From positions 2,051,001-2,115,000 of the forward strand of contig NZ_SGXG01000001.1 in the NCBI RefSeq assembly GCF_004216715.1: a stretch of DNA of 64,000 nt. Reading direction: 5' to 3'. Below the pieces are notes generated by a model that worked only from the letters and a program-made list of their open reading frames with translations, was not told the origin of the DNA and did no database searches. Of this stretch, positions 63,026-64,000 are shown piece after piece (positions within the stretch are counted from its first letter, which is position 1; each line of letters opens with the position of its first letter). Source of the DNA: Cecembia calidifontis. GTDB lineage: Bacteria > Bacteroidota > Bacteroidia > Cytophagales > Cyclobacteriaceae. Position numbers and translations under genes: made by a program.

Positions 63026-63790
63026 TTATGCTCTGCTTCTTTTTTTCTTGGTGCTATCCTCCTCAATCTCGTCTTCAACACCCGCAAAGATTCTTCCACA
63101 ATGTTCACAAACAATCAGCTTTTTCTTTTCTCTGATATCTGCCTGTCTTTGTGGAGGTACCACATTGAAACAGCCACCACAGGCACCTCTTTTCACCATC
63201 ACTACAGCAAGGCCGTTTTTAGCGTTGCTTCTGATTTTGGTGTAAGATTTGTAAAGTCTGTCTTCAATCTTTTTGATTGCCTTTTCTCTGTCAGCTTCAA
63301 GTTTGCTTTCTTCGTTTTCGCTTTCGGAGACTATGGTTTTCAATTCATCCTGCTTGTTGGCAAGATCCTTCTGTCTTTCCTTCAGTTGCTCTCTTAACTC
63401 TTCAACGTCTTTGTTTTTGATCTCGATTTTCGCCTGAGCTTCACCGATTTTCTTTTTTGAAACTTGGATTTCAAGATCTTGCAGTTCCAGTTCTTTGGTT
63501 ATGGCGTCATATTCCCTGTTGTTTCTGACGTTCATCTGCTGTTCCTGGTATTTTTTGATCAGCTTCTCGGATTCTTTGATGTTCTCTTTGAATCTTTTGA
63601 TGTCATCCTCTAGGTTCTGTATGTCCTGATTGAATTTCTCCAATCTGGTTTCATATCCTGCTATCTCATCTTCAAGGTCTTGGACTTCTTCTGGAAGGGC
63701 TCCTCTAACTTTAAAAATTGCGTCGAGTCTGGAATCTATTTTTTGAAGGTTCAGTAAAGCTTCGAGTTTTTGTGCAACTGTACTTTCCAT
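63026..63790 (-). CDS. coiled-coil protein with C4-type zinc ribbon
   Basis: A 254-residue protein: a long antiparallel coiled coil (about residues 10-180, e.g. EDEIAGYETRLEKFNQDIQN) followed by a zinc ribbon with two cysteine pairs in RGACGGCFNVV and IVCEHCGRIF. This is the CT398/zf-RING_7 family, whose exact role is not settled. It directly follows a Nif3-family gene (three-base gap), a widespread neighbourhood suggesting a shared function. Confidence 0.92.
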   Translation of the reverse strand: MESTVAQKLEALLNLQKIDSRLDAIFKVRGALPEEVQDLEDEIAGYETRLEKFNQDIQNLEDDIKRFKENIKESEKLIKKYQEQQMNVRNNREYDAITKELELQDLEIQVSKKKIGEAQAKIEIKNKDVEELREQLKERQKDLANKQDELKTIVSESENEESKLEADREKAIKKIEDRLYKSYTKIRSNAKNGLAVVMVKRGACGGCFNVVPPQRQADIREKKKLIVCEHCGRIFAGVEDEIEEDSTKKKRSRA

Positions 63791-63793
63791 GTA

Positions 63794-64000
63794 CTATAGG
63801 TAAGTTATGGGATTCGTAACTACTTTTGTCAAATAGAGTGCAATATTAGTAAAATTTTGCGACAATATCTCTCCCAACAATTCTTTTGTATAAATTTCAC
63901 TTTCGTAATGCCCGATATCACACACAACTATTTGATTTTCAGCATCAAAGAATTCATGGTATTTTATATCAGAAGTAATGAATATATCGGCGCCGGCATT
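63794..64000 (-). CDS. Nif3-like dinuclear metal centre protein, C-terminal part
   Basis: Open minus-strand frame from the window edge to TAG at 63794, encoding the last 68 residues. ADIFITSDIKYHEFFDA and IVVCDIGHYESEIYTKELL carry the metal ligands (Asp in TSDIKYH, and the His and Glu of GHYESE) typical of the Nif3/YqfO family. The N-terminal part lies beyond the window. Confidence 0.9.
   Translation of the reverse strand, partial: NAGADIFITSDIKYHEFFDAENQIVVCDIGHYESEIYTKELLGEILSQNFTNIALYLTKVVTNPITYL

Noticed and set aside
1..64000. tRNA, rRNA, integron attC sites and prophage genes
   Set aside because: I looked for cloverleaf-like, ribosomal and phage structural sequences and saw none that could be supported.

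Overview
The window looks like a chromosomal segment of a Bacteroidota member, probably of the Cytophagales/Cyclobacteriaceae type. This is inferred from AT-rich DNA, a TAnnTTTG -7 promoter box, the long (664-residue) urocanate hydratase, a menaquinone operon, and many Bacteroidota-type insertion sequences (IS) and dispersed palindromes. No rRNA, tRNA or CRISPR array was seen. LAYOUT: 1-990 is the right end of an IS3-family element that enters from outside the window. 1227-21026 is mostly ordinary chromosome: smpB, an HNH endonuclease, a hybrid histidine kinase facing a sigma-54 response regulator, a PurF-like amidotransferase, a lone receiver with an ATP-grasp-like protein, a TauE/SafE transporter, an M42 peptidase, an ohr-gpx-ohrR peroxide module with a visible operator, an old-yellow-enzyme homologue, an AlkB-like monooxygenase, a lipoprotein with a glycosidase-like fold, and a kinase/phosphotransferase pair. 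21115-22443 holds a truncated CPBP protease and a PIN-type toxin-antitoxin pair. ACCESSORY REGION: histidine-utilisation genes hutU (22499-24493), hutI (26120-27370) and hutH (50895-52466) all lie on the minus strand. An IS4-family element separates hutU from hutI, and about 23.5 kb of foreign DNA separates hutI from hutH. That insert carries three cassettes, each opening with the same roughly 140-bp leader containing a run of 9, 10 or 12 G and each followed by a small peptide gene. Cassette 1 (29192-39225) encodes a double-glycine-leader peptide, a small secreted protein, a membrane protein, a CxxC thioredoxin-like protein and a C39-peptidase ABC exporter. Cassettes 2 and 3 (44228-46028, 46237-50679) encode Sec-type Cys-containing peptides followed by six-bladed beta-propeller lipoproteins and, in cassette 3, a MauE-like redox membrane protein. 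Cassette 1 sits between two direct copies of the hutI 5-prime region. Ten IS copies belonging to seven families lie between hutU and hutH, some nested inside others. Deleting each IS with one copy of its target duplication restores exact reading frames: the peptide gene, the membrane protein, the IS256 transposase and the MauE-like gene are all rebuilt this way, and the second beta-propeller gene is rebuilt in frame as well. RIGHT FLANK: 52840-54402 has a GxxExxY protein and a LysR regulator. 54729-56452 has an outer-membrane barrel gene and a secreted-protein gene that carries a ten-base G run in its own coding sequence and is therefore out of frame here (ON with 9 or 12 G). 56600-58488 is a decaying stretch with a MazEF-like remnant and an MFS transporter pseudogene. 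58511-61776 is a menD-menF-menI menaquinone operon. The window ends with a histidine phosphatase, a small exported protein, a zinc-ribbon coiled-coil protein and the 3-prime end of a Nif3-family gene. The observation most worth attention is the family of poly-G-led secreted-peptide cassettes, which resembles phase-variable peptide export or display and has been largely broken by IS elements.
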